Source: Clostridia bacterium (GTDB lineage: Bacteria > Bacillota > Clostridia > TANB77 > UBA1234). From it: DNA of 56,099 bases. Below, piece after piece: positions 36,144-44,601 of the stretch (its first letter is position 1; every line of letters begins with the position of its first letter). Where the stretch lies: NCBI GenBank assembly GCA_017469465.1, contig JAFUGH010000032.1:1-56099 (forward strand), in the 5' to 3' direction. The translations under genes were made by a program, and so were the position numbers. A model generated the notes under the pieces. It did not search any database, had not been told where the DNA came from, and saw only the letters and a list, made by a program, of their open reading frames with translations.

Positions 36144-37037
36144 ATGAAAAAAATGATTAACGTTTCTAAACTTATTATTTTTTATATGTTCATGATTGTT
36201 TTTTCAATGAGTATTGTCCTTGCCTCAAATTCCATTTCTTTTGCGCCAGGTATTTCATTTGAATATAACATTCTTACAACAGTTTCTGAAGGTACAACAA
36301 TTGATACTACAGCACAATCAAAATTAAAATTTAATTTATATGAATCAATAGATGAAATTTATTATAACGGTCATCTAGTAAATATTGATAATAATTCTTT
36401 TGAAATAGACATCACTGGGCTTCATGGAGAAACAACATTTACATTCACCAATAAAGATAATGATATCGTTCAATTTAAATACTTTTTATCTAATGAAGAC
36501 GGTTTGCTAGAAAATTATGAATTGATAAAAGGTTTTAATCTAACTTCTTATATAACAACATATAATGGAATTAAAATTATTTACACCAAAAAGGAAAAAA
36601 GCTCACTAGATGATTTAATGGATTATATTGATTTATTACCTGAAAATTTATTAGAAAATGTTGATACAATTAAAATGATTCCTTTTGACAATCATGCAAA
36701 AATTGCTGGTGTTACCAAAAACAATATTATTACATTATATAAATTTAGTAAATATTCTAAAAATACACAAAAGAATATTATTATTCATGAAATTGCTCAT
36801 ACTTGGGCAAATAAATTAATAGATGATAATGTTATTGATTATTATTTTAGTGAATATAATGAAATGATAAATTTAGATAAAAATCACGTAAGTCATTATG
36901 CAAAAAAATATATAGAGCAAAATGGAAGACCAAGTGAAGACTTTGCTGATAGCGTTGCATTCTACTTTATAAATCCATATTTTTCAAGGATATATCCAAA
37001 TCGTTTCGCTTATATACAAAATCTTCTAGCTATGTAA
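36144..37037 (+). CDS. Secreted zinc metallopeptidase, Pro-Pro endopeptidase/lethal-factor-like
   Basis: A 297-residue protein with a signal peptide ending near VLAS (residue 28). The N-terminal half looks beta-rich and is unassigned. The C-terminal half carries HEIAH at 215-219, giving zinc ligands His215 and His219 and catalytic Glu216. A second conserved block SEDFADSVAFYFINPYFSR places Glu265 as the likely third ligand. That spacing and the following aromatic stretch resemble the anthrax lethal factor/PPEP (M34-like) group, whose known clostridial members cut Pro-Pro bonds in surface adhesins. Substrate is not predictable here. SD GGAAGGAGG. Single gene with clear promoter and terminator. 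Confidence 0.72.
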   Translation: MKKMINVSKLIIFYMFMIVFSMSIVLASNSISFAPGISFEYNILTTVSEGTTIDTTAQSKLKFNLYESIDEIYYNGHLVNIDNNSFEIDITGLHGETTFTFTNKDNDIVQFKYFLSNEDGLLENYELIKGFNLTSYITTYNGIKIIYTKKEKSSLDDLMDYIDLLPENLLENVDTIKMIPFDNHAKIAGVTKNNIITLYKFSKYSKNTQKNIIIHEIAHTWANKLIDDNVIDYYFSEYNEMINLDKNHVSHYAKKYIEQNGRPSEDFADSVAFYFINPYFSRIYPNRFAYIQNLLAM

Positions 37038-37056
37038 AATCCTTTATATAGTAGGT

Positions 37057-37096
37057 ACATCCCAAAAGATATCTTAATCATTTGGGATGTTTTTTC
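37057..37096 (+). terminator. Intrinsic terminator of the peptidase gene
   Basis: ACATCCCAAA (37057-37066) pairs with TTTGGGATGT (37081-37090), followed by TTTTTT. Confidence 0.88.
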
Positions 37097-37111
37097 ACGT
37101 CTTTGTTTTAG

Positions 37112-37633
37112 CTAGTTTAAAACAATTGTATTTATTACAATTCCTTCTAACGTTTTTAAAAGAATTTGTTTTTCATCAATAATAATATAGCATTTTAAAT
37201 CTACTCCTCGTGGTCTACTAATAGAACCAGGATTAGCAAAAATTCTCCCCTTCTCTTTCTTTAAAATCGGAACATGCGTATGACCTTGAATAAATATTTC
37301 ACCACAGTTCGGAGGTAAATCCAAACTATTATAATGATGTCCATGTGTTATTGTTACAACTCTACCATTTATGTACAAATTGTCCAAATCATAAATTGCA
37401 AAATCGAGACATTTTTCAAAATCATACGTATCGCAATTTCCACGTATTACTTCCACTTTATTTGACATATGATTTAAAATATCAACAATATATTGAGTAT
37501 CAAATTCATCATAACTTGATGCAGTATCTCCTAAAATTACTAATTTATCTATATTTTCTTTCTTAAATATTTCTATTATTTCCTCCATCTTTGCCGTATT
37601 ACCATGAATATCTGAAACAAACATATATTTCAT
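37112..37633 (-). CDS. YfcE-type metallophosphodiesterase
   Basis: A 173-residue calcineurin-like phosphoesterase. Metal-binding motifs in order are VSDIHGN, LGDTASS, RGNCD, THGHHYN and QGHTHVP. YfcE/YsnB members hydrolyse phosphodiesters; the natural substrate is unknown. An ATG at 37633 is preferred to the GTG at 37642, although the SD (GGGTGA) is modest. Confidence 0.9.
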   Translation of the reverse strand: MKYMFVSDIHGNTAKMEEIIEIFKKENIDKLVILGDTASSYDEFDTQYIVDILNHMSNKVEVIRGNCDTYDFEKCLDFAIYDLDNLYINGRVVTITHGHHYNSLDLPPNCGEIFIQGHTHVPILKKEKGRIFANPGSISRPRGVDLKCYIIIDEKQILLKTLEGIVINTIVLN

Positions 37634-37721
37634 ATCTATCACCCATTACCAATATATCATAATTTGATGTGTTTGTCTTAAATGATACAATTAAATTGTT
37701 TTAAATTTATTTTACATAATA

Positions 37722-37750
37722 TTGACTTTCCCGTATAAAATTGTTAAACT
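37722..37750 (+). promoter_or_regulatory. Promoter for the small orphan gene
   Basis: TTGACT, a 17-nt spacer and TAAACT lie 81 bp before the start at 37831. The same two hexamers and spacing occur before the ylxM-ffh operon. Confidence 0.55.
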
Positions 37751-37830
37751 ATTTTAGAAGTATTATTCTAACTCTCTCAACATCACTAGAAATTTTCTAT
37801 TCAACTACCAATATTTTGAGGAGGGATTTT

Positions 37831-38046
37831 ATGGAAGGAATTTTTGAACTCCATGCAACTTTGTCTGAAGGTAATGTTTATCGTGCAATTATACAGGATC
37901 CTGTCTTCTCCAACAACGGAAACATGATTACCTATTCAGAACTCGCTATACGTCCTTTTGCTGGCGGGATACAATATTATCCCAAGCCCAAAACAGCAGT
38001 TATTTCTAATTGTCCTATCAGACTTTTAGAATATACTGAAAAATAA
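37831..38046 (+). CDS. Small hypothetical protein
   Basis: A 71-residue protein with no domain I recognise, probably beta-rich (ELHATLSEGNVYRAIIQDP). The start is the ATG at 37831 preceded by GAGGAGGG at good spacing; the in-frame ATG at 37741 lies over the promoter and is rejected. A promoter upstream and a terminator directly after support a real, independently expressed gene. Confidence 0.65.
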   Translation: MEGIFELHATLSEGNVYRAIIQDPVFSNNGNMITYSELAIRPFAGGIQYYPKPKTAVISNCPIRLLEYTEK

Positions 38047-38054
38047 ACAAAAAC

Positions 38055-38095
38055 GGTGCTCAGAAAACTTACTATTTTCCGGGCACCTTTTACTT
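38055..38095 (+). terminator. Intrinsic terminator
   Basis: GGTGCTCAGAAAA (38055-38067) pairs with TTTTCCGGGCACC (38075-38087) with mismatches near the middle, followed by TTTTACTTTATTT. Confidence 0.8.
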
Positions 38096-38103
38096 TATTT
38101 TCC

Positions 38104-38997
38104 TTATACTTCCAATACTAGCAAGATAATTAATCCCACTATTGCAGTACCTATTGCTATATATTTTTTTAGGCTTAATCTTTCTTTCAAAAAAATTCTT
38201 GAAAGAATCATTGACAGAATACAATATGAACCTACAATAGAAGCACTAATCACTGAATCATCTGCCATTGCAAATACATAAAAGAACTGACCAACCGTTT
38301 CAAAAATGGCTGCAGAAAATTTTTCTTTCTCTCTTAAAATTAGGAATCTTTCTCCTTTCATTTTTAAATAAATCATAGCAACTATTGCAAATATCAAAAA
38401 AGTAAATTCATAAGCTACTAGTGCATTATCTTCGCTAATTAATTCAAGCTTGTCTAGATAAATTCCATCTAAGAAAGTCCCTAAACCATCAAATAGGCAA
38501 TAAAAAATAGGTAGTAATATAGCTAGCATTTTTACCTTTTTGTTATTGCTTAACTCAAAAGTAAACTTTCTTTCTTCTAGATTTTCTTTCCGTTCCAACA
38601 TACAAATATAAAAAATGGCAAAGAAAATCAAAGCAAAGGCTACATATGCCATGTTGGGTAGAATGTCTTTAAAAAAAATAAGAAGCAAGATGGAAGTAAT
38701 CACCCCACTAGTATTTTGGACAGGACTTGCAAGTGATAATTCTATATACTTTAGTCCTTTATAGCCAATTACCATTGAAATAATATAACATAGTGATACA
38801 GGTAAATAACGAATTATCTCCATCAAATTAATGTTTACGTTGTTAACAATCATGTATACAAAAGCATATATTCCCATTACTATTCCTACAATAATCCCTG
38901 TTTTAATTCCATTATATTTTTCTCCACTTGTATTCCCTTTTTTGTAAAACAAGTCTGCAATACCCCAACATGTAAAAGATAACAAGCTATATATCAT
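38104..38997 (-). CDS. EamA/DMT-family transporter
   Basis: A 297-residue integral membrane protein with about ten hydrophobic segments in two related halves, as in drug/metabolite transporters. LASPVQNTSGVITSILLLIF in the first half and SASIVGSYCILSMILSRIFLKERLS in the second are the typical EamA ends. Substrate unknown. SD AAAGGGG. It converges on the small orphan gene across a terminator. Confidence 0.88.
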   Translation of the reverse strand: MIYSLLSFTCWGIADLFYKKGNTSGEKYNGIKTGIIVGIVMGIYAFVYMIVNNVNINLMEIIRYLPVSLCYIISMVIGYKGLKYIELSLASPVQNTSGVITSILLLIFFKDILPNMAYVAFALIFFAIFYICMLERKENLEERKFTFELSNNKKVKMLAILLPIFYCLFDGLGTFLDGIYLDKLELISEDNALVAYEFTFLIFAIVAMIYLKMKGERFLILREKEKFSAAIFETVGQFFYVFAMADDSVISASIVGSYCILSMILSRIFLKERLSLKKYIAIGTAIVGLIILLVLEV

Positions 38998-39300
38998 ATA
39001 ATTACCCCTTTCATTTATACTTGTTAAATTTTTTAATTTAAATCGTCAATACAATTAGAAAATCCATGTTTAAGTATTAATCAACATATAACCCCATCAT
39101 CCAACATGCCTATTCCTTCCTTTCAATTGCTAGGAAGTCGTAATTCATTTAAACCACATAATGATATCATGCTTATTTACGAAATGCAACTTAAAAAATT
39201 TATTAAATTTATTGTATAGTTCATTTCACTAGACTATTTTAAATTACTTTATTGTTATACTTTTCATGTGATGAAAGCATAATAAAAGGGGTGATTTAAT
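38998..39300. other. Intergenic region between divergent genes
   Basis: A 303-bp AT-rich gap. It holds the upstream sequences of the DMT transporter (-) and the XRE regulator (+), and the dyad at 39262-39276. I see no gene in it. Confidence 0.5.
39262..39276. promoter_or_regulatory. Dyad operator candidate before the XRE gene
   Basis: TTTCAT-GTG-ATGAAA is a perfect 6-3-6 palindrome between a TTATAC -35 (39255) and a CATAAT -10 (39278), 25 bp before the regulator start. The position suits autorepression by the HTH protein. Confidence 0.45.
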
Positions 39301-39537
39301 ATGTTATTGTCTGATGCAATTAAAATAAGAATTGAATATTATTTGAAAGAAAACAACATGAAGCTTTGGCAATTATATAAAAAATCAGGCATACCAAAAT
39401 CTACTATTTATGCATTTATGAAATCATCTAATGTACTTCCAAAATTGGATACTTTACATCATATTTGTGAAGGTTTTGGAATTACAATAAAAGAATTTTT
39501 TGATGATGAAATGTTTGAAGAAACTGAACAAGATTAA
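39301..39537 (+). CDS. Small XRE-family HTH regulator
   Basis: A 78-residue protein that is almost entirely a Cro/CI-type helix-turn-helix: MKLWQLYKKSGIPKSTIYAFM as helix-turn-helix and LDTLHHICEGFGITIKEFFDD as the closing helices. The C-terminus is acidic. SD AGGGGTGA. It probably controls its own promoter and perhaps the divergent transporter; no other target is evident. Confidence 0.88.
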   Translation: MLLSDAIKIRIEYYLKENNMKLWQLYKKSGIPKSTIYAFMKSSNVLPKLDTLHHICEGFGITIKEFFDDEMFEETEQD

Positions 39538-39545
39538 TACGTGAA

Positions 39546-39613
39546 CTTATTGGGGATAGAGAAAAGGACAAAACCTCTCTCTATATCCTTTATCTTTTTT
39601 TCTTTCCAATAAG
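39546..39613. terminator. Terminator region between the XRE gene and mrnC
   Basis: The outer pair is CTTATTGG (39546-39553) with CCAATAAG (39606-39613); GGATAGAG pairs with CTCTATATCC inside, followed by a T-run (39594-39601). Converging genes end on both sides. Confidence 0.65.
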
Positions 39614-39621
39614 CATCATTA

Positions 39622-40011
39622 TTAGTTAATCTCTATACATTTTTTTAATATCTCTTCTAATCTTTCGTGTCTCTCTTCTAAATACAAATATCCTATCAAA
39701 GCTTCAAAACCAGTAGCATATTTATAGTCAATAATATCTGCATTTTTGGCGGTAGAATGAGGATTTGAATTTCTCCCTCTTCTAACAATATCTTTTTCCT
39801 CTTCTGTTAAAAAATTGATTTCTTCTAATTGGTGTACAATTTTTGATTGTGCTTTAGCACTAACATATTTAATGCTTTTTCTATGTAGTAATCCATTTTT
39901 GCATAACCCTTGTTTTATTACATATTCTCTAATAAATTTTTCATATACCGCATCACCCATGTATGCCCATACAAGAGGCGACATTTGCCCTATATCACTT
40001 TTAGTAATCAT
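39622..40011 (-). CDS. mrnC: Mini-ribonuclease III
   Basis: A 129-residue RNase III domain without a dsRNA-binding domain. It matures 23S rRNA ends in Gram-positives. Conserved features are SPLVWAYMGDAVYEKF, RRGRNSNPHS and TGFEALIGYLYLEE. SD AAAGGAAAAGG. It is 16 bp after rbgA in an apparent three-gene operon for ribosome maturation. Confidence 0.93.
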   Translation of the reverse strand: MITKSDIGQMSPLVWAYMGDAVYEKFIREYVIKQGLCKNGLLHRKSIKYVSAKAQSKIVHQLEEINFLTEEEKDIVRRGRNSNPHSTAKNADIIDYKYATGFEALIGYLYLEERHERLEEILKKCIEIN

Positions 40012-40027
40012 TTCCTTTTCCTTTCTA

Positions 40028-40900
40028 TTATTTCATATTTACTTCTTCTAAAGTAATTAGTCCTATCTTTCCACTTCTAAATTCATCTAGTACTATATTG
40101 GCTACCTTTGTATAATCTATTTCTCCGCCTCTTACTAGGCAACCTCTTTTTCTACCAATTTCATCCATTATCTCATATGACATATCATATTCAAAATTTT
40201 CATCAATTTTATATCTTCCAAACAATTCTTTTTTATGATTTTGCATTAATTCTTCAATTAAGTGTAAAGCTAATTCATCTACATCTAATATTTCATCTTT
40301 TATTGTTCCAATATAGGCAAGGTGTCTAGCAATTTGTTCATTATCAAACTTTGGCCACAAAACACCTGGCGTATCCAATAATTGAATTTTTTCATTTAAA
40401 CGAACCCACTGATTTTTTCGAGTAACTCCAGGTTTATTACCAACGGCTGTTGTTTGTTTTCCTGCTATTTTATTAATAAAAGTAGATTTACCAACGTTTG
40501 GTATTCCTACTACCATTGTTTTAATACTTGCACCAACTCTTCCACTTTGCTCGTGTTTTTCAATTTTATCTGACATAAGTTTATAGATAGCATCTGTTAC
40601 ATTTTTAACACTATTACCATGACTACTATCTACCTCAACAGCAACAATATTATCTTTTTTATAAAAATCAATCCACTTTTGATTTTGTTTTTTATCCGCA
40701 AGGTCAGATTTGTTAAGAACAATCACTCTTGGTTTCTTTCCTATGATTTCATTCAATACGGGATTCCTACTTGATATAGGAATTCTAGCATCAATAATCT
40801 CTACTACAACATCTACTAGCTTAACTGCTTCTGTCATCTCTCTTCTTGCTCTTGCCATATGACCAGGGTACCAGTTAATGTTAGTTTTATTTCCTTCCAT
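40028..40900 (-). CDS. rbgA: Ribosome biogenesis GTPase RbgA (YlqF)
   Basis: A 290-residue circularly permuted GTPase required for late 50S assembly. The G4 motif NKSD (63-66) precedes the P-loop GIPNVGKST (132-140) and DTPG (176-179), as expected for the YlqF type. INWYPGHMARARRE is the family N-terminus. In many Firmicutes rbgA lies next to rplS; here it is paired with mrnC about 10 kb from rplS. Confidence 0.95.
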   Translation of the reverse strand: MEGNKTNINWYPGHMARARREMTEAVKLVDVVVEIIDARIPISSRNPVLNEIIGKKPRVIVLNKSDLADKKQNQKWIDFYKKDNIVAVEVDSSHGNSVKNVTDAIYKLMSDKIEKHEQSGRVGASIKTMVVGIPNVGKSTFINKIAGKQTTAVGNKPGVTRKNQWVRLNEKIQLLDTPGVLWPKFDNEQIARHLAYIGTIKDEILDVDELALHLIEELMQNHKKELFGRYKIDENFEYDMSYEIMDEIGRKRGCLVRGGEIDYTKVANIVLDEFRSGKIGLITLEEVNMK

Positions 40901-40915
40901 TTATATCACTTCCTC

Positions 40916-41440
40916 TTATCTTTCTTCTAACTCTTTTTCTTTATCAAATAATAATTCTTTTTCAATACCTCTAAAAAATTTTACTAATCTTTCTTTTGTA
41001 TCCAAACCTTCTCTATCTATTTTAGATCTTCCATCTCTCATGATATTTATAATTGTAATAATAAATTTATCAGTTATTGAAGCATCTTTTGAGCCATTAT
41101 AAAAATCAACTGATATATCTTGTTCGTGTTTTTGTATTTTCATGTATTTTTGTTTTTCTTCCGCAGTCATATCATCATCTATTATTAAGTCACTATGTGT
41201 ACCCAAAAGAACATTTAAATGTTTATATAGTGGATCGTATTGAGGTATTGAAAAATTCACACCATCGGTTTTCTCATCTGAAAAAGTAAAAGCTTCAAAT
41301 CCAAAATCATCTGTCATTGACATTGTTAAGACTTTTAAAGGCTCACCATTTTGTATATATCCTTTATCAATTATCACTCTTCTACCATCATTATTTAATT
41401 TGATTATATTTCCATCATCTAGTATTTTCTTTTTTTCCAT
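40916..41440 (-). CDS. Hypothetical protein upstream of rbgA
   Basis: A 174-residue, highly charged soluble protein without a recognised domain. Its SD (AAAGGAG) is good and it ends 15 bp before rbgA, so it may be co-transcribed with rbgA-mrnC. Just upstream is a copy of the mini-ORF repeat, suggesting the gene lies at the edge of the accessory island. Confidence 0.65.
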   Translation of the reverse strand: MEKKKILDDGNIIKLNNDGRRVIIDKGYIQNGEPLKVLTMSMTDDFGFEAFTFSDEKTDGVNFSIPQYDPLYKHLNVLLGTHSDLIIDDDMTAEEKQKYMKIQKHEQDISVDFYNGSKDASITDKFIITIINIMRDGRSKIDREGLDTKERLVKFFRGIEKELLFDKEKELEER

Positions 41441-41461
41441 AAATTGCGCTCCTTTTATATT

Positions 41462-41571
41462 AAATATGTAAAAATCTCAATGTTAAAAATTCAGCATTTT
41501 CCATGGTTTGAACATACCTTTCGAGAAATACAGATTTCCCAGTTAATGTTTGTACTATTCTCCATTTCCAT
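41462..41571 (-). repeat. Mini-ORF repeat, copy C
   Basis: About 80 bp (41462-41541) align with copy A at 42052-42130 at roughly 80% identity by eye. On the - strand a 26-codon reading frame begins with an ATG at 41571 and includes NWEICISRKVCSNH, ending at 41491. A second frame through the same bases reads ERYVQTMENAEFLTLRFLH and stops just before the SD of the 40916-41440 gene. Confidence 0.55.
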
Positions 41572-41594
41572 CACTTCCTTATTCTAATCTAAGC

Positions 41595-42032
41595 TTATCC
41601 TTTATACTCTTTTAAAAATTCTTCTAATTGATTTTCATTATCAAAAATTTTTTCAAATATATTATATAAAGTATCTGTTGCTTCATATTCTCCAATAGCA
41701 TAGCATTTTTTTCCTAGTCCATATGCTATTCCTGATTCTATATGTGCTGCTTTTCCAGCCGGTAATACTAGTAAAAAGTTTTTTGAACTCTTTTCCCCTT
41801 CTAAATCTTGATTAAACAAATTCAATACAATATCACTTTTTAAATCTAATGACTCAAATTCTCGTTGCTTTTCTTCCTGTGTTTGATTTTTGTTTCCATA
41901 TCCCCAGCTGTCTTCATTTTTTAAAAAGCAATAATAAGATATATTATATTTATCAAATAAATCACATATTTTTAGTATATTTTCTTTATTTCTATTTCTT
42001 CCTGCTATAAAAAATTCATATTTATTTTCCAT
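41595..42032 (-). CDS. Nucleoside 2-deoxyribosyltransferase-like protein
   Basis: A 145-residue Rossmann-like protein. FFIAGRNRNKENILKICDLF at the N-terminus and FLLVLPAGKAAHIESGIAYGLGK near the end fit the 2-deoxyribosyltransferase/TIR-like superfamily, in which the Glu of the second motif is catalytic. Whether it hydrolyses nucleosides, nucleotides or NAD-like molecules cannot be told. SD GAAGGAG. A mini-ORF repeat lies immediately upstream. Confidence 0.72.
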   Translation of the reverse strand: MENKYEFFIAGRNRNKENILKICDLFDKYNISYYCFLKNEDSWGYGNKNQTQEEKQREFESLDLKSDIVLNLFNQDLEGEKSSKNFLLVLPAGKAAHIESGIAYGLGKKCYAIGEYEATDTLYNIFEKIFDNENQLEEFLKEYKG

Positions 42033-42051
42033 AATTCTTCTCCTTCTATAA

Positions 42052-42240
42052 AAAATGTAAAAATCTCAATGTCAAAAAATCAGTATTTTCAATGGTTTGA
42101 ACTAACCTTTCGAAAAATACGGATATCCCACTGTATTCTCACATTATCAAACACCTTTTCCTCTTTATTTTTGGTTAGTGTTTTATCATTATTCTTCTTC
42201 ATTTATAATCAACTCCAAAATAAGATTTATACGTTTATAA
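42052..42240 (-). repeat. Mini-ORF repeat, copy A (fullest copy)
   Basis: A 37-codon frame runs from an ATG at 42202 to a stop at 42089, reading MKKNNDKTLTKNKEEKVF at its start and QWDIRIFRKVSSNH at its end. An overlapping frame ends RLVQTIENTDFLTLRFLHFL just before the SD of the next gene. The 5' part (42199-42240, GGAGTTGATTATAA just before the start) matches copy B; the 3' part matches copy C. Confidence 0.55.
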
Positions 42241-42437
42241 ATACCAAGTATCAAATACTATAGCATTTTTAAGTGTTTTTTATAAATTTTTATTTAAAAT
42301 GTGTAATTAGGAAAGTCTCATTCTCCCTTATTCTATAGGGTATTGAGTAAATCTTAGACTAAATCAACACCAATCACTGGATTTGATTTACATTTTCACT
42401 CATTTTTGTCACTTTCTATTTAACCTTTTTATATAAT
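42241..42437. other. Non-coding gap in the island
   Basis: With copy A this makes a 405-bp gap between genes. I see only AT-rich sequence and short weak dyads here. Confidence 0.4.
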
Positions 42438-42770
42438 CTATTCTTCTAAATAATTTACTATTTTTCCATGCTCTTTTGCATATTCTATTTCAGATTTTGT
42501 ACTTTTACCAATATATCCTCCTGGATTAATAACAAATATTTCATCAGCCATATCAATCTTTCTCTTATGCATATCATCAAGCATTTCTTTTGTTTTAGTA
42601 AGTGTTCCTTCGTCCATATTTTCCCACACTTCACTATCACCAGCATGACCAAATAATCCCACAGAAATAACTATGTTTCCCTTCAGTGTCAATTCCTTTT
42701 GCGCTTTCATAAATTCATCTTTAAATTTTGTAGATCCACATAGCGTTATAACTTTATAATTAGCAATCAT
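42438..42770 (-). CDS. Small nucleoside 2-deoxyribosyltransferase-like/DUF4406-like protein
   Basis: A 110-residue single-domain protein. VITLCGSTKFKDEFMKAQKEL opens a Rossmann-like fold, and MADEIFVINPGGYIGKST followed by EIEYAKEHGK closes it. This matches small 2-deoxyribosyltransferase-like proteins found in phage and islands. Two starts fit the SD AAAGGAG: 42776 (3 nt away) and 42770 (9 nt away); the latter is preferred. Substrate is unknown. Confidence 0.7.
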   Translation of the reverse strand: MIANYKVITLCGSTKFKDEFMKAQKELTLKGNIVISVGLFGHAGDSEVWENMDEGTLTKTKEMLDDMHKRKIDMADEIFVINPGGYIGKSTKSEIEYAKEHGKIVNYLEE

Positions 42771-42813
42771 TATCATTATCTCCTTTCAAAAACTCATTCT
42801 ATACTTTATTCTT

Positions 42814-44002
42814 TTATTTACTTAACCAATCTGCTATATCGATCACTTCTATTCCTTCATAAGTATATCTATCATGTTTTGTTCTTGCTATCAATATTTT
42901 AGGATAAGCATCTTTAATTTTTAATAAAGAGTTAACTTCTCTCTGCAATGTTTTTTCGCTACTAATATCATCACAAACCTGAATATATATTTTTTCATTT
43001 TGTTTCATAGCGACAAAATCTATTTCTGTCTTATATAAGCTTCCAACATATAATTCATAGCCTCTTCTTAATAATTCAATAGCTACAATATTTTCATAAA
43101 TTCTACCATAGTTTATATTTTTAATTCCTATTTTTGCATACTTAAAACCTTGATCAACTAAATAGTACTTGTCTTGCGTTGATAAATATTTTTTGCCTTG
43201 AATATCATATCTTCTAACTTTGTAATACAAATATGCATTACACAAGTATGTTAAATAACTCCCAATTGTTTTGTGATTTACAGGTATTTTATCATTTGTC
43301 AACATCTTTTCGATATTTCTTGTTGATGTAATATTCGAAATATTGTCCATCAGAAATTGATTAACATTTTCCAACAAATCTACATACCTTATCTTATATC
43401 TATTGACAATATCTCTTACAATTAATGCGTGATATACATCATTTATATAATTATACTTATCTTGTTGTTCACCGATAGACATATGAACCCGACATTCCTC
43501 CATCAAGAACATAGCTAGCAAAAGCCTTTTCTTTATCATCTAATTCATAATATTTCATATACTCACTGAATGAAAATGGATATATTTTTATTTCAAATAC
43601 TCTTCCAGTAAATAAAGTGGCCAAGTCACTACTTAAAGGAAAAGCATTTGAACCAGTTAGATAAATATCATACTTTTCAGATGAATGAAGACTGTTGATA
43701 GTCAATTCAAACTTATCACACAATTGGATTTCATCAATACAAACAAAGTTGTGTTTTCCTGCCTTATATTTTTTTTCAATATATTCATTTAATTTCATAT
43801 AATCTTTTAATTCTACAAACTTTAGGTCATTAAAGTTTATACTTATTATATTAGCATCTGATATTTCTTTTTTAACATATTCTATAAATGACTCTAATAA
43901 CTTTGATTTTCCACTACGTCTAACTCCAGTAATTACTTTTACGTCTAGAGTTCCCATAACATTAATTAATTTTGATAGATAATCTCTCTTTATTAATTTC
44001 AT
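42814..44002 (-). pseudogene. AAA-DUF4143 ATPase split by a frameshift
   Basis: Two overlapping frames encode one family. The N-terminal part (43469-44002) has Walker A GVRRSGKS at 26-33 and Walker B FVCIDEIQ, and runs to LDGGMSGSYVYR before a stop. The C-terminal part (42814-43539) continues from EQQDKYNYINDVYHALIVRDIV to the nuclease-like DUF4143 end (YKTEIDFVAMKQNEKIYIQV). The join needs removal of one base at about 43468-43472, where TATCGGTGAACAA should read Tyr then Glu-Gln. Either the gene is inactivated or the base is an assembly error. No slippery sequence is evident. Confidence 0.85.
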
Positions 44003-44221
44003 AAGTACCTCCTACACTATTATGCTCATATTATAGCATAATTATTTCCCAAAATCAACTTATTTTCATTTTTGGGAAATGTATATTTACTCCCTAAAAG
44101 TCAATTTTTTTAAAATTTAGGGAATAAAAAACAACTAATTTTTATTAAAATTAGCTCCATAATACATCGATATTTAAGTTACTTTTTTGAACCGCACATC
44201 AAAGAACTCTGCTTTTTTTTA
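44003..44221. other. Non-coding gap upstream of the AAA gene
   Basis: Together with copy B and the terminator this is part of a 599-bp gap. It contains the AAA gene SD (GGAGG) and short A/T-rich dyads, for example TTTGGGAA and TTCCCAAA (44046-44083). No gene is seen. Confidence 0.4.
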
Positions 44222-44397
44222 TAAATTTTGCAAAAATTCATTTTTAAAAATGCTTATTTTGAAGTAATTTGAGTGGTGTTCGTAGAAGTGCGTATCCTCC
44301 ACTGGATTTGGGCATGTGCAAACAACTTTTGCTCGTCATTTATATCTTTGTTTTTCTTCATATATAATCGACTCCAAAATCAAATTTATATGTTTAT
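44222..44397 (-). repeat. Mini-ORF repeat, copy B
   Basis: A 35-codon frame starts with an ATG at 44361 and ends at 44254, reading MKKNKDINDEQKLF first and QIQWRIRTSTNTTQITSK last. Start context GGAGTCGATTATAT (44362-44375) and the N-terminal codons match copy A; the IQW-x-IR motif is shared. No gene lies directly after this copy on the same strand. Confidence 0.5.
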
Positions 44398-44510
44398 TTA
44401 ATGTTAAATTACCTCTTTTTTTCTTGACATTATATCACAGTTATGCTCTTTCAGGAGTTCAATTGCTTCAAAATACTCATTTCTATCTATCTTTTCTATT
44501 TTATGATATA

Positions 44511-44543
44511 AAAAAAGATATGAACCATTAAAATTCATATCTT
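44511..44543 (-). terminator. Terminator of the acyltransferase transcript
   Basis: AAGATATGAA (44515-44524) pairs with TTCATATCTT (44534-44543); on - it is followed by TTTTTTT. It is about 60 bp past the acyltransferase stop. Confidence 0.75.
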
Positions 44544-44601
44544 GAAAATTTTTATTGTATGTTTTATCATAATAATGCGAACAAGTAAAATATTCTAACT
44601 A

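Noticed and set aside
41500..41512. GTTCAAACC, a tRNA T-loop-like word
   Set aside because: The flanking bases do not form a T-stem or acceptor stem; it belongs to the mini-ORF repeat.
42040..42110. TTGACA-like hexamer in copy A as a promoter for the next gene
   Set aside because: The only -10 candidate would place transcription start within the ribosome-binding site.
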